64,000 nt of DNA from Gluconacetobacter entanii (lineage in GTDB: Bacteria > Pseudomonadota > Alphaproteobacteria > Acetobacterales > Acetobacteraceae), in contig NZ_NKUF01000009.1 in assembly GCF_003206495.1 (NCBI RefSeq), positions 1 through 64,000 of the forward strand, in the 5' to 3' direction. A program made the position numbers and the translations under genes. Under the pieces are notes generated by a model. That model was given only the letters and a program-made list of their open reading frames with translations, ran no database searches and was not told the origin of the DNA. Shown piece after piece: positions 8,506-17,960 of this stretch (position 1 is the first letter of the stretch; each line of letters opens with the position of its first letter).

Positions 8506-9444
8506 TCAATCAAGCGAACTGCTGGCATTCTTGTCGGTCGGTGCCGCCGGATCCTGCGATGCACGGGCGCGCTGTTCCTCGCTGGAGGCCATCATGTCGC
8601 TGTTGAAGCCGTCATGCAGGATATGCGCCCACGTTTCCATCCAGCTATTGCCTTTCTGCACGAAATTCAGCGCGGCGGGATGCTGCGACAGCGTTTCCTT
8701 GGCCCAGTCATCCGGGCTTTGCAGGGAGGAGGTCTTGTCGGTGGCGACCGGATTGAGGAAGATCGTCACCGTTTCCATATTCACCGTATGGTCAGGTGAA
8801 GGGGAGGCGAGGGTCCAGCTTGCCTTGTAAAGGACATTCGGCAGGGTAAAGCCCAGTTCCTTCAGGCGGTTGGCAATGATGGCCGTGCGCGTGATGTAGG
8901 TGGGATAGACCGCCGCCGTGAACCAGCATTCCACACCCGGCGGTTTTGCCGGCATGACATGGGCGGCAAGGTTGCGGTCGTCATGGCAACTGGAATCCAT
9001 CGACAGCGCGGCGGTCTCCGGCAGGGCCTGCGTGCTGGCCTCGGCCCCGATCAGGCCGGTGACGACATGGTCGTGAACCCGGACAAGGACATTTTCCAGA
9101 ATCTCGCCATGCGGGCCGGTGATGACATTCATGACCGGATGCCACACCCCTGCCGGCAGCGGCAGGATGCGGCCCGCGAACGGGATCGCCTTGGTCAGGC
9201 GATCGGTGATCGGCATCATGGTTACGACGCCATCATCACCACCGCCGGCATTGTCGCTGGGGGGCGGGGCGTCATTCATGCCCAGTGCATGATGGATGCG
9301 CTGGGTGATGTTCTGCACACCGGGCCACAGGCGCCCCAGATACGCAGGTGGAAAGACCAGCATCAGGATCGAAAAGATGAAAATGGAATACAGGCACAGA
9401 CGCCATACCGGGGCACGATGCCAGAGACGGGAAAAAGCAGACAT
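8506..9444 (-). CDS. Membrane-anchored protein of unknown function, AAA+ cassette third gene
   Basis: I do not recognise a family. The 312-residue protein has one N-terminal transmembrane helix (about residues 13-35, LCLYSIFIFSILMLVFPPAY) and then a long soluble part, by the positive-inside rule probably periplasmic. That part contains IPFAGRILPLPAGVWHPV near 87-104, two central cysteine-containing segments (MDSSCHDDRN and PPGVECWFTAAVYPTY), which could form a disulfide, and a polar low-complexity C-terminus. It lies 161 bases downstream of the AAA+ ATPase gene on the same strand and is probably part of the same transcription unit. The gap is larger than within the upstream pair, so an independent promoter is possible. 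Confidence 0.7.
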   Translation of the reverse strand: MSAFSRLWHRAPVWRLCLYSIFIFSILMLVFPPAYLGRLWPGVQNITQRIHHALGMNDAPPPSDNAGGGDDGVVTMMPITDRLTKAIPFAGRILPLPAGVWHPVMNVITGPHGEILENVLVRVHDHVVTGLIGAEASTQALPETAALSMDSSCHDDRNLAAHVMPAKPPGVECWFTAAVYPTYITRTAIIANRLKELGFTLPNVLYKASWTLASPSPDHTVNMETVTIFLNPVATDKTSSLQSPDDWAKETLSQHPAALNFVQKGNSWMETWAHILHDGFNSDMMASSEEQRARASQDPAAPTDKNASSSLD

Positions 9445-9605
9445 TCCGGGATTTCATATCCTGACGCGACATCCGGCCGGGAACGCAGGACCGGATGACA
9501 GAAAAGACCATTTCGCCTTACGCCGCGCATCCGGGCAGCCACAGGGCGACTGATGACGCCACGATCACGGGGGATCCCGGCCCCGTCAATGGGACAGGGT
9601 GCGGA

Positions 9606-10874
9606 TTACTTGATGATGCGTGCCTTCTGGGCTTCGCTGTCATTGGCGATTTCCGCCACGACACCATCCTCGTTCGACACGATACGTACCAGCTTCGCAC
9701 CCTGCTGCTGCGCGGTGATGAGCGAGTCGCTGATCATGTCCTCGATCGAACGGGCAAGGTCGCGCGCGCTGGCGGCGGGGCCCATGCGGTCCTGACGGCG
9801 CATGACCTGGAACAGCAGCGACGGGTCGATGCCGCCGGTTTCCACCTTCAGGCCATAGCTGTCGATCATCGCCTCGATCTCCAGCGCGGAGACGCGGGCG
9901 ATATCCAGCCCCTCGAGCGCACGGAACACGAAGATCCGGTCCAGACGGTTCAGCACTTCCGGCGCGAAGCCCGCCTGGCGCAGGGCCTCGACGGATTCGG
10001 CGCGCATCTTGTCGGGCTCGTCACTCAGGCGGTCGGCGATCTCCGACAGTTCATCCGTCGCGATGTTGGAGGTCAGGATGAAGATGCAGCGCACGGTGGA
10101 GATGTGCTGCCCCGTGGAGGCCTCGGTCACATGGCCGTCGTTCCATGCCGTCAGGAACTTCTTGAAGACATCGGGATGCGCCTTCTCGATCTCGTCGAGC
10201 AGCACCACCGCGTCGGGCTTTTCCTTCAGCCCCCCGGTCAGCTTGCCGTACGTGTCGGATCCGACATACCCCTTGGGCGAACCGAAAAGCTGCGTCGCGG
10301 CGTGCGGCGAACTCATCTGCGTCATGTCGAAGTTCAGCAGGGGCCGGTCAAGCTGGCGCGCAAGCTGCTTGGCAAGGTAGGTCTTGCCAGTGCCCGGCGG
10401 CCCGGCCAGCAGGAAGATGCCCACGGGCTTGCCACGGACATGAAGCGCCAGCCTGCGGCGTAGCTGGGCGGCGATGTCCTCGCACACCTGGTCCTGGCCG
10501 ATGACGCGCGCACGCAGGCTCGCGGCCAGTTCCTCGGCATCTATGATGGTTTCTTTCTGCTCGCGCGCCAGCATTTCTTCCAGCGCACTACGATTGGTCA
10601 GTCTGGCCAGTACGTCCATCATCCATCCCCGTCTGCGTCGGAGTCCATTTCTGGCCAGTTTCTCTGCACGGTTTTCGAACCAGAGTCCGGCCAGCGTCAA
10701 AAATGCGCTACCCACGGCTGCGACCGGATAGGCCGGCGCACACCATTCCATGAAATGCCGTATGCTGGCGAGCGAAAGATGCAAGGCCGCAGCGGCCTGT
10801 ATGCTGCCCAGTATCAGGAATATGACCATGATGACCGGCAGCATGCGTTCAAAAGCCGGATACAGCGCCTTCAT
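9606..10874 (-). CDS. Membrane-anchored Clp-type AAA+ ATPase
   Basis: A 422-residue ATPase with two N-terminal transmembrane helices (about 11-31 and 49-66), a basic linker and a single cytoplasmic AAA+ module of the ClpA/ClpB D2 type. Motifs: RVIGQDQ (123-129), Walker A GPPGTGKT (158-165), substrate pore loop KGYVG (201-205), Walker B VVLLDE (223-228), sensor 1 TSN (268-270), arginine finger in EVLNR (306-310) and sensor 2 Arg in SARDL (369-373). The N domain and D1 of true ClpA/ClpB are absent, and I see no ClpP-docking IGF/IGL tripeptide. The start overlaps the stop of the upstream gene by four bases (10871-10874). It probably unfolds or remodels a membrane or exported substrate; the partner is unknown. 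Confidence 0.85.
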   Translation of the reverse strand: MKALYPAFERMLPVIMVIFLILGSIQAAAALHLSLASIRHFMEWCAPAYPVAAVGSAFLTLAGLWFENRAEKLARNGLRRRRGWMMDVLARLTNRSALEEMLAREQKETIIDAEELAASLRARVIGQDQVCEDIAAQLRRRLALHVRGKPVGIFLLAGPPGTGKTYLAKQLARQLDRPLLNFDMTQMSSPHAATQLFGSPKGYVGSDTYGKLTGGLKEKPDAVVLLDEIEKAHPDVFKKFLTAWNDGHVTEASTGQHISTVRCIFILTSNIATDELSEIADRLSDEPDKMRAESVEALRQAGFAPEVLNRLDRIFVFRALEGLDIARVSALEIEAMIDSYGLKVETGGIDPSLLFQVMRRQDRMGPAASARDLARSIEDMISDSLITAQQQGAKLVRIVSNEDGVVAEIANDSEAQKARIIK

Positions 10875-11518
10875 TGAACGACGACCCCGATAACAAGTTG
10901 TCCATCCTTGTACAGCACCGGCAGCGACGTCGGCCCGGGGACGAAGATCGCCCCCGCATGCAGTCCGGTGGCGCCCGGGTCGCTGACGGGACGGATTGTG
11001 ACCTCGCCCGCGATGCGGATCGGCAGGACAACCGTACGTGGCTGCCCCGTCAGGTGCACGATCTGGGTCAGGCCCATGGATTCCACGCTGACGACCGAAC
11101 TGCCCGTGCCCATGTCATACAGCGGCATTTCCGCCAGCACGATCTCATGGCGCTTGAGCGCCGCGAGGATCGCATTCTTCTGGTTGATGTCGAATGACGT
11201 GAACTGCAGCATGTCGGTTGCGCGGTCCGGCGCGATCATGGGCATTTCACCCAGAAGGTCCGCATGCGTGCGGGTATGGTCCACCACCGCGCGCAATCCC
11301 CCGCCGGCACTGCTGCCGCCCTGTCCCGCCAGTGCGGTGGGCGCCCCAGCAGCGCCGCCTGCGCCACTGGTGGCATCCGACGCGCCGCCAAGGCTGTGGA
11401 CGCCAAGGCCCCCCGCCACGACAGCCGCCAGCAGCCCCGCCACGACCATGCGGCGGCTGCCGCCCTGGCGTTGTGGCTGGCGGGATGGTTCCGTCGGTGG
11501 GGCGGACATCGGCGTCAT
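10871..11518 (-). CDS. Membrane-anchored protein of unknown function, AAA+ cassette first gene
   Basis: No family recognised. The 215-residue protein has a short basic cytoplasmic start (RQPQRQGGSRR), one transmembrane helix at about 25-44, a Gly/Ala/Ser-rich linker (about 45-75) and a compact C-terminal domain (about 80-215). That domain is rich in beta-strand-like stretches: HEIVLAEMPLYDMGTG, VVLPIRIAGEVTI, AGAIFVPGPTSLPVLYK, GQLVIGVVVQ. The layout suggests a periplasmic beta domain tethered by a flexible linker. It is the promoter-proximal gene of the cassette, translationally coupled to the AAA+ ATPase and divergent from rimP. Operon coupling suggests a physical partner of the ATPase. Confidence 0.7.
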   Translation of the reverse strand: MTPMSAPPTEPSRQPQRQGGSRRMVVAGLLAAVVAGGLGVHSLGGASDATSGAGGAAGAPTALAGQGGSSAGGGLRAVVDHTRTHADLLGEMPMIAPDRATDMLQFTSFDINQKNAILAALKRHEIVLAEMPLYDMGTGSSVVSVESMGLTQIVHLTGQPRTVVLPIRIAGEVTIRPVSDPGATGLHAGAIFVPGPTSLPVLYKDGQLVIGVVVQ

Positions 11519-11637
11519 GTTATTATAATGATGGGGCGGGAAGGGGGAGGCAAGCGTTTAAGCGGCGCGTAGTGTGACCGGCGGCTTAAAAAAGCGTTCA
11601 CATATGCATTTGCCCGTCCCGTACTGTCGGCGTGCAC

Positions 11638-11735
11638 TATATAGAACTTGCGAACTGGCGGATCATGGCCTAAGTATTGCGGCAATTCCTTCAATTTACG
11701 ATTATTTGGGGGGTGGCCGCAGGGCCGCCTTTTTT
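11638..11735 (+). promoter_or_regulatory. rimP operon leader with terminator-like attenuator
   Basis: A TATATA at 11638-11643 could be a -10 element. About 70 bases later an intrinsic terminator follows: stem GTGGCC/GGCCGC (11713-11728, extended by flanking pairs, loop GCAG) and six T (11730-11735). It ends only three bases before the proposed TTG start of rimP. It may be an attenuator controlling the rimP-nusA-infB operon, or the end of a short independent transcript. Confidence 0.5.
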
Positions 11736-11738
11736 GCA

Positions 11739-12365
11739 TTGGACGCAGACCTGCCTTTCCTGACCGGCCTCGACGCCCGCATCGCCGACATGATCGGCCC
11801 CGCGCTGGTGGACATGGGGTTCGAGCTTGTCCGCGTCGCGGTGCTGGGGCGGGAATCCCCGACCGTGCAGATCATGGCCGATCGCGCCGATGGTTCGCAG
11901 ATCACCATTGAGGATTGTGAGCAGATCAGTCACGCGGTCGGCGCAATCCTCGACGTGGAGGACCCGCTGCCGGGTGAATGGACGCTGGAGGTCTCGTCCG
12001 CCGGGATCGACCGCCCGCTGACGCGACCCAAGGACTGGGACCGTTATGCCGGCCACCTTGCGAAGGCGGAGATGAACATGCCCGTCGATGGCCGCAAGCG
12101 GTTTTCGGGCATCGTGCTGGGCGCGCGCGACGGGCACGGGTTGATGCGCCTTGACGACGGGGTCGAGGTGGCGTTGCCTTTCGAGGAGATGCGCAAGGCG
12201 CGGCTGGTGCTGACCGATGCGCTGATCGAGGCGAGCGCCCGCATGGCGCGTACCGACGGTGACGCGCCGCAGACTGATGAGGACCCGACGGCCGAGTCGC
12301 CGGACGGGATGTTGGAACAGACTCGCGGTCGGCGCGGCGGCAAGCCGTCGCGCAAGGCCCACTGA
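11739..12365 (+). CDS. rimP: Ribosome maturation factor RimP
   Basis: Needed for 30S subunit maturation. The family landmarks are all present: [23 protein letters not shown] at the start of the N-terminal alpha/beta domain, [22 protein letters not shown], the conserved [18 protein letters not shown], and a C-terminal SH3-like barrel ([23 protein letters not shown]). A charged tail of about 45 residues follows. No ATG lies before the conserved domain, so TTG 11739 (then DADLPFLTG) is proposed, giving 208 residues. An in-frame start at 11574 would make an unsupported 55-residue extension. The start lies beside a terminator-like hairpin. First gene of the nusA-infB operon. Confidence 0.88.
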   Translation: MDADLPFLTGLDARIADMIGPALVDMGFELVRVAVLGRESPTVQIMADRADGSQITIEDCEQISHAVGAILDVEDPLPGEWTLEVSSAGIDRPLTRPKDWDRYAGHLAKAEMNMPVDGRKRFSGIVLGARDGHGLMRLDDGVEVALPFEEMRKARLVLTDALIEASARMARTDGDAPQTDEDPTAESPDGMLEQTRGRRGGKPSRKAH

Positions 12366-12385
12366 AAGACGCTCTGGAGACCCTG

Positions 12386-13936
12386 ATGGATACGTCCGTT
12401 TCCCGTCCTGAACTGTTGCTGGTGGCGGATGCCGTCGCGCGTGAGAAGTCGATCGACCGCGAAGAAGTGCTCGAGGCGATGGAGCAGGCCATCCAGAAGG
12501 CCGGCCGCGCCAAGTACGGCCACGAAAAGGACATTCGCGCCACCATCGACCGCAAGACCGGTGACGTGCGCCTGTCGCGCTGGACCGAGGCGGTGGAGGA
12601 AGTGGAGAACGAGGAGACCCAGATCCCGCTTCACATCGCGCGCAAGTTCCGCCAGGAAATCCAGTTGGGCGAACACCTGATCGACCCGCTGCCGCCCATC
12701 GATTTCGGCCGCATCGCCGCCCAGACGGCCAAGCAGGTGATCGTCCAGCGCGTGCGCGAATACGAGCGCAAGCGCCAGTACAACGATTTCAAGGACCGCG
12801 TGGGCGAGATCGTCAACGGCACCGTCAAGCGGACCGAATACGGCAACCTGATGGTGGAAATCGGCAGTTCCGAGGCGCTGCTGCGCCGCGACGAACTGAT
12901 CCCGCGCGAAAGCTTCCGCAATTCGGATCGCGTGCGCGCCTATATCTATGACGTGCGTGATGAGCCGCGCGGGCCGCAGATCTTCCTGTCGCGCACGCAT
13001 CCGGCGTTCCTTGCCAAGCTGTTCGCGCAGGAAGTGCCCGAAATCTATGACGGCATCATCGAGATCAAGGCCGTGGCCCGTGATCCGGGTTCGCGCGCCA
13101 AGATGGCGGTGATCTCCCGCGATGCCTCCATCGACCCGGTCGGCGCGTGCGTCGGCATGCGCGGATCGCGCGTGCAGGCGGTGGTGCAGGAACTGCAGGG
13201 CGAGAAGATCGACATCATCCCGTGGAGCCCGCAGGCCGCGACCTTCGTGGTCAACGCGCTGGCGCCGGCGGAAGTCAGCAAGGTGGTGATGGACGAGGAA
13301 GCCGGCAGGGTCGAGGTGGTCGTCCCCGACGAGCAGTTGAGCCTTGCCATCGGCCGTCGCGGCCAGAACGTGCGCCTTGCCAGCCAGTTGACGCGCTGGG
13401 ACATCGACATCCTGACCGAGGCCGAGGAATCGGAGCGTCGCCAGGAAGAGTTCCGCCGCCGCAGCAACCTGTTTGTCGAGGCGCTCGACGTTGACGACGT
13501 GATCGCCGGCCTGCTGGTGACCGAAGGGTTCCATTCCATCGAGGAACTGGCCTTCGCCGATGCGGACGAACTGGCGGGAATCGAGGGCTTTGACGAGGAT
13601 GTCGCCAGCGAACTGGTGCGCCGCGCCGAAGGCTTCCTCGCCCGTCGCGAAGAGGAAATGGACGAAAAGCGCCGCGCGCTTGGCGTGTCGGACGATATCG
13701 CCAACCTTGGTGTATTCACGGTGCAGATGCTCGTGACGCTGGGTGAGAAGGGCGTCAAGACGCTTGACGACCTTGCGGACCTGGCGGGTGACGAACTGGT
13801 CGATATCCTTGGCGCCGATGCCATTGATGAGGAAGCGGCCAACGAGATCATCATGGCCGCGCGTGCGCACTGGTTCGAGGATGACGAGTCGGGGGCGGAT
13901 GAGGCCCCTGAACAGCAGGAGAATTCCGACGTCTGA
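12386..13936 (+). CDS. nusA: Transcription termination/antitermination protein NusA
   Basis: Binds RNA polymerase and nascent RNA and controls pausing, termination and antitermination. The 516-residue protein shows the N-terminal RNAP-binding domain (LLLVADAVAREKSIDREEV), an S1 domain (about 135-200, VGEIVNGTVKRTEYGNLMVEIG), and two KH domains (RDPGSRAKMAVIS, DPVGACVGMRGSRVQAV, SLAIGRRGQNVRLAS). Two C-terminal helix-hairpin-helix-type acidic repeats and an acidic tail follow, as in other proteobacterial NusA proteins. It starts 20 bases after rimP; the downstream RNA-binding gene overlaps its 3' end. ATG 12386 is the only sensible start. Confidence 0.98.
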   Translation: MDTSVSRPELLLVADAVAREKSIDREEVLEAMEQAIQKAGRAKYGHEKDIRATIDRKTGDVRLSRWTEAVEEVENEETQIPLHIARKFRQEIQLGEHLIDPLPPIDFGRIAAQTAKQVIVQRVREYERKRQYNDFKDRVGEIVNGTVKRTEYGNLMVEIGSSEALLRRDELIPRESFRNSDRVRAYIYDVRDEPRGPQIFLSRTHPAFLAKLFAQEVPEIYDGIIEIKAVARDPGSRAKMAVISRDASIDPVGACVGMRGSRVQAVVQELQGEKIDIIPWSPQAATFVVNALAPAEVSKVVMDEEAGRVEVVVPDEQLSLAIGRRGQNVRLASQLTRWDIDILTEAEESERRQEEFRRRSNLFVEALDVDDVIAGLLVTEGFHSIEELAFADADELAGIEGFDEDVASELVRRAEGFLARREEEMDEKRRALGVSDDIANLGVFTVQMLVTLGEKGVKTLDDLADLAGDELVDILGADAIDEEAANEIIMAARAHWFEDDESGADEAPEQQENSDV

Positions 13937-14591
13937 GGAATATCCCATAGACGATCACGAGACGCAGGAAGAACGCGGGCCGCTGCGCCGTTGCGCGGTC
14001 ACGCGGGAGCGCCTGCCACGTGAAACGATGGTCCGGTTTGTTATTTCACCTGACCGGATCGTGACCCCCGATCTTTCCGCGCGTCTGCCCGGACGGGGAA
14101 TTTGGTTGAGCGCACGGCGGGATGTGCTAGAAACAGCACAGACACGTGGCGTGTTTGCACGTGCCGCGCGCGGACAGGTTGTCATTCCGCCTGATCTGGC
14201 CCATCTGGTAACGGACGGGCTTGAACGCAGGATGATGGATGTCCTGGGACTCGCACGGCGGGCCGGACAGGTTGTCTGTGGCTTTGCCAAGGTGCGGGAA
14301 TGGGTCGTGGGCGGTCGCGCCGCGCTGGTTATCCAGGCGGCGGACGGGAGCCCGGACGAGAGGATGAGAGTTTTGTCCGGTGCACGGGATCTTCCGGTTG
14401 CGGTTGTTCCTACGGCATCGGCACTGGGTGCGGCATTCGGCCGTGACCATGTCGTTCATGCAGCGATGCTGCATGGCGAACTGGCGCGCCGTTTCCGTGT
14501 CGAGAATGAACGTTTTGCGGGACTGTCCGGCAGGATGGAACCGAATTCGGCGGATAAGTCCGTCGGACGGTGTGAACAGGCGGGTACATGA
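13899..14591 (+). CDS. YlxR (DUF448) - L7Ae-like RNA-binding fusion protein
   Basis: About 230 residues. The N-terminal half is a YlxR/DUF448 domain ([28 protein letters not shown]), an RNA-binding fold always found between nusA and infB. The second half is an L7Ae/YlxQ-like domain ([35 protein letters not shown]). Such fusions are usual in alphaproteobacteria. YlxR has been implicated in RNase P interaction and gene regulation in other bacteria; the role here is inferred. The start is uncertain: ATG 13899 overlaps the nusA end by 38 bases and precedes the conserved region by about 29 residues. The stop overlaps the infB start (14588-14591). Confidence 0.85.
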   Translation: MRPLNSRRIPTSEEYPIDDHETQEERGPLRRCAVTRERLPRETMVRFVISPDRIVTPDLSARLPGRGIWLSARRDVLETAQTRGVFARAARGQVVIPPDLAHLVTDGLERRMMDVLGLARRAGQVVCGFAKVREWVVGGRAALVIQAADGSPDERMRVLSGARDLPVAVVPTASALGAAFGRDHVVHAAMLHGELARRFRVENERFAGLSGRMEPNSADKSVGRCEQAGT

Positions 14592-17284
14592 GCGAAGGCA
14601 ACGATCAGGATCAGGGTAAGGGACGCTTGTCCCTGCGGCCGGCGGGCCGGAGGGAGGTCGGACGGACGGTCGATGCCGGTTCCGTCAGGCAGAGCTTCAG
14701 CCATGGTCGTTCAAAGGTAGTCCAGGTGGAGGTGCGCAAGAAGCGCGGCGCCGGGACTCCAGGCAGCGGATCCGGTCCGTCGGGTGGCCGTTCCGGTGGC
14801 CGCGCCGGTGCCGGACGGGCGCTGACGGCGGCCGAACTGGCCACGCGCCAGCGCGTGCTCGAAGAGCAGCGCAAGGCCGCGATCCAGCGTGAGAAGGAAC
14901 GGCGCGAACAGGAAAAGATCACGATCCTGTCGGCTGCCGAGGAAGCGCGGCGCAAGGAAGAGGACGCCCGCCGCGAGGCCGAGGAAAGCGCACGCGCCAA
15001 GGCCGAGGCCGAAGCGCGCGAGCGTGAGGAAAAGCAGGCCCGTGCCGCAAGCGCCCCGCAGTCCAAGGGTCCTGCCGCAGCGCCGACGCCGGAACCCCCG
15101 GGTCCCGTCGTGTCGGCCACGCCGATCCCCGGCGAGGTGACGCTTGCGCCGCCGATGGAACGTCTGCGTCCGCTGGCTGAACGCGCGATCATGCCGTCCA
15201 AGCCGGTCACGCCGTCGCGGCCCGCGCCGTCGCGTGCCAATTCGGCTGCGGCACCCGCGGAAACCCTGCGTCTGCGCTCCGGCCTGGCCGACGGGGGCGA
15301 GGAAGAACGTCGTCCCAGCCGTCGCCCCGGTGGCAATGTCGCGCCGGGACGCCGTCCTTCGGGCGGGTCGAAGAAGAATGACAGTCGCCGTTCGGGCCGC
15401 ATTGATGTGCAGGCCGCGATCGAGGGTGACGATGACAAGACGCGTTCGCTCGCATCGGTCCGTCGCCAGCGTGAGCGTGAGCGCCGTCAGGCGGAACTGG
15501 AACGCCTGCGTTCGGATCAGGTCCGCGTGGTGCGTGATGTCGTGCTGCCCGAGACGATCACGGTGCAGGAACTCGCCAACCGCATGGCCGCCCGTCAGGG
15601 TGAGGTCATCAAGGCGCTGATGAAGATGGGCGTCATGGCGACCGTCACGCAGTCGCTGGATGCGGATACCGCCGAACTGATCGTGCAGGAATTCGGCCAT
15701 CGTGTCCGTCGCGTCGCCGACAGCGACGTGGAACTGGGCATCGAGGGTATCGAGGACAAGCCTGAGGACCTGCGGCCGCGTCCGCCGGTCGTCACGGTCA
15801 TGGGCCATGTCGATCACGGCAAGACCTCGCTTCTCGATGCGCTGCGCACGACCGATGTCGCCAATGGCGAAGCGGGCGGCATCACGCAGCATATCGGTGC
15901 GTATCAGGTCACGCTGGCGTCGGGTGCGAAGATCACCTTCATCGACACCCCGGGTCATGAGGCCTTTACGGCCATGCGTGCCCGTGGCGCGTCGGTGACG
16001 GATGTCGTCGTGCTGGTCGTGGCGGCGGATGACGGTGTCATGCCGCAGACGATCGAGGCCATCAAGCACGCCAAGGCGGCGGATGCCCCGATCATCGTCG
16101 CGATCAACAAGTGCGACAAGCCGGGTGCGAACCCCGACCGTGTCCGTCAGGAACTGCTGTCGCACGAGATCGTCGTCGAAAGCATGGGTGGCGACACGCA
16201 GGATATCGAGGTCTCCGCCCTCAAGCGCACGGGCCTCGACAAGCTGGAAGAAGCGATCCTGCTGCAGGCCGAAATGCTAGACCTCAAGGCGAATCCCGAT
16301 CGCATGGCCGAAGGTGCGGTCATCGAAAGCCGTCTGGATCGTGGACGTGGCCCCGTGGCCACCGTCCTGGTCCAGAAGGGCACGCTGCGCCGTGGTGACA
16401 TCGTGGTGGCTGGCGCCGAATGGGGCCGGGTGCGTGCGATGATCGACGATCGCAACCGTCAGGTGCAGGCCGCAGGCCCGTCCATGCCGGTCGAGGTGCT
16501 GGGCATTGCCGGGGTTCCCGGCGCGGGTGAGCAGTTCGTTGTCGTTGACAATGAAAACCGTGCCCGTGAGATTTCGGAGTTCCGTCAGCGCGTGATCAAG
16601 GAACGCACCGCAGCGGGCCAGACGGCCGCGCGTGGCACCCTTGACCAGATGCTGGCCCGGATCCAGGCCGGTGCGCAGAAGGAAGTCGCGGTCCTTATCA
16701 AGGCCGACGTGCAGGGATCTGCCGAAGCCCTGCAGATCACGGTGCAGAAGCTGGAGCATGAGGAAGTCAAGATCCGCGTCCTTAACGCGGGTGTTGGCCA
16801 GATCACCGAAAGCGACGTGCAGCTTGCCAAGGCGTCGGGTGCGGTCATCATCGCCTTCAACGTGCGTGCCACGGCCCAGGCCCGTGAGCTTGCGCAGCGC
16901 GAGGGCGTGGATATCCGCTACTACTCGATCATCTATCAGGTGGCCGACGATGTGGAGCAGTTGGTGCGCGGCAAGATCGCGCCCAAGCACCGCGAGAAGT
17001 TCCTGGGCTATGCCGAGATCCGTCAGGTGTTCGACATTACCCGCGTGGGCAAGGTCGCCGGCTGCTATGTCACCGAAGGCGTGGTCAAGCGTGGCTGTGG
17101 CGTACGCCTGCTGCGTGACAACGTCGTCATCCATGAGGGTGAGCTGAGCCAGCTCAAGCGCTTCAAGGACGATGTGAAGGAAGTGGCGCGCGGTTACGAA
17201 TGCGGCCTGTCCTTTGCCGGCTACAATGACCTGCGTGAAGGCGACGTGGTCGAGTGCTTTGAAATGGAACTGGTCCCGGCATGA
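14588..17284 (+). CDS. infB: Translation initiation factor IF-2
   Basis: GTPase that places fMet-tRNA on the 30S subunit. The 898-residue protein has a long charged N-terminal region (about 1-330) rich in Arg, Glu and Ala with coiled-coil character. An IF2_N motif follows ([24 protein letters not shown]), then the G domain: G1 GHVDHGKT at 406-413, DTPGHE (G3), NKCD (G4). Domains II-IV end in [18 protein letters not shown]. It is coupled by four-base overlaps to the gene before it and to rbfA after it. Confidence 0.98.
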   Translation: MSEGNDQDQGKGRLSLRPAGRREVGRTVDAGSVRQSFSHGRSKVVQVEVRKKRGAGTPGSGSGPSGGRSGGRAGAGRALTAAELATRQRVLEEQRKAAIQREKERREQEKITILSAAEEARRKEEDARREAEESARAKAEAEAREREEKQARAASAPQSKGPAAAPTPEPPGPVVSATPIPGEVTLAPPMERLRPLAERAIMPSKPVTPSRPAPSRANSAAAPAETLRLRSGLADGGEEERRPSRRPGGNVAPGRRPSGGSKKNDSRRSGRIDVQAAIEGDDDKTRSLASVRRQRERERRQAELERLRSDQVRVVRDVVLPETITVQELANRMAARQGEVIKALMKMGVMATVTQSLDADTAELIVQEFGHRVRRVADSDVELGIEGIEDKPEDLRPRPPVVTVMGHVDHGKTSLLDALRTTDVANGEAGGITQHIGAYQVTLASGAKITFIDTPGHEAFTAMRARGASVTDVVVLVVAADDGVMPQTIEAIKHAKAADAPIIVAINKCDKPGANPDRVRQELLSHEIVVESMGGDTQDIEVSALKRTGLDKLEEAILLQAEMLDLKANPDRMAEGAVIESRLDRGRGPVATVLVQKGTLRRGDIVVAGAEWGRVRAMIDDRNRQVQAAGPSMPVEVLGIAGVPGAGEQFVVVDNENRAREISEFRQRVIKERTAAGQTAARGTLDQMLARIQAGAQKEVAVLIKADVQGSAEALQITVQKLEHEEVKIRVLNAGVGQITESDVQLAKASGAVIIAFNVRATAQARELAQREGVDIRYYSIIYQVADDVEQLVRGKIAPKHREKFLGYAEIRQVFDITRVGKVAGCYVTEGVVKRGCGVRLLRDNVVIHEGELSQLKRFKDDVKEVARGYECGLSFAGYNDLREGDVVECFEMELVPA

Positions 17285-17721
17285 GCCGCCATTCTTCACG
17301 GGACAAGGTAAAGACCACCGGACCGGCAGGGAAACTTGCCGGTCATGGTGTGTCTGGACCCTCGCAGCGCCAGTTGCGCGTGGCCGAGGAGATCCGTCGC
17401 GTGCTGGCGGATATTTTCGCGCGTGTCGAATTCCGTGACCCGGAACTGGTCGATGCCCGTATTACCGTAACCGAAGTGCGGATTTCGCCCGACCTCAAAC
17501 ATGCGACCGTCTTTGTCGCACGTCTGGGCCGCAGCGATATCGAGGCCCTTCTGCCGGCGCTCAAGCGGGTTTCATCCTTCCTGCGTTCGCGCCTGTCGCA
17601 CATGGTGCGCCTGCGTGGTGTGCCGGAACTGCATTTCCAGCCCGATACGGCACTGGATTATGCGATGCATGTGGATGACCTGCTGCGGGATCCGTCCGTG
17701 GCGCGCGATCTGGAAGACTGA
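17281..17721 (+). CDS. rbfA: 30S ribosome-binding factor A
   Basis: Small KH-type protein (146 residues) that assists late 16S rRNA maturation and cold adaptation. Diagnostic features: [39 protein letters not shown] and [20 protein letters not shown]. The first 30 residues are extra and basic. The ATGA overlap with infB (17281-17284) indicates coupled translation. Last gene of the rimP-nusA-infB-rbfA operon, with a terminator starting 31 bases after it. Confidence 0.95.
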   Translation: MSRHSSRDKVKTTGPAGKLAGHGVSGPSQRQLRVAEEIRRVLADIFARVEFRDPELVDARITVTEVRISPDLKHATVFVARLGRSDIEALLPALKRVSSFLRSRLSHMVRLRGVPELHFQPDTALDYAMHVDDLLRDPSVARDLED

Positions 17722-17752
17722 GGGCGCGTTTTCAGGATTGTCCTTTGGGTGA

Positions 17753-17790
17753 AATGCCGCTCTCTGGTCTAGGGGGCGGCATTCTTTTTT
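17753..17790 (+). terminator. Intrinsic terminator of the rimP-rbfA operon
   Basis: Stem AATGCCGC (17753-17760) with GCGGCATT (17776-17783), loop of 15 bases, then CTTTTTT. The T-run merges directly into a half copy of repeat A. Confidence 0.85.
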
Positions 17791-17823
17791 GAAGCTTTTT
17801 GAAAAAAGCTTCACCAAAAACTT
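17789..17823 (+). repeat. Half copy of family A repeat
   Basis: Only the right half (GAAGCTTTTTG/AAAAAAGCTTC then ACCAAAAACTT) is present. The position of the left GCCGCC hairpin is taken by the rbfA terminator, whose GGCGGC arm may be a relic of it. Confidence 0.75.
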
Positions 17824-17960
17824 CTTTAGGAATCAGGGTGCAGGGATCGCGATCCCTGCCGGGTCCGGGCAGCGCCCGGATTCTACCTTTTGCGATTACC
17901 CCTCATCGGGGAAAACAGGCAGAAAGCCAGCCTGCTCCATATCATGAAGCAGGGCTGCAA

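Noticed and set aside
12044-13948. A 634-codon open frame on the minus strand antisense to rimP/nusA
   Set aside because: It has the Arg/His/Asp-rich composition typical of antisense frames in high-GC genes, matches no family, and nusA on the other strand is certain.
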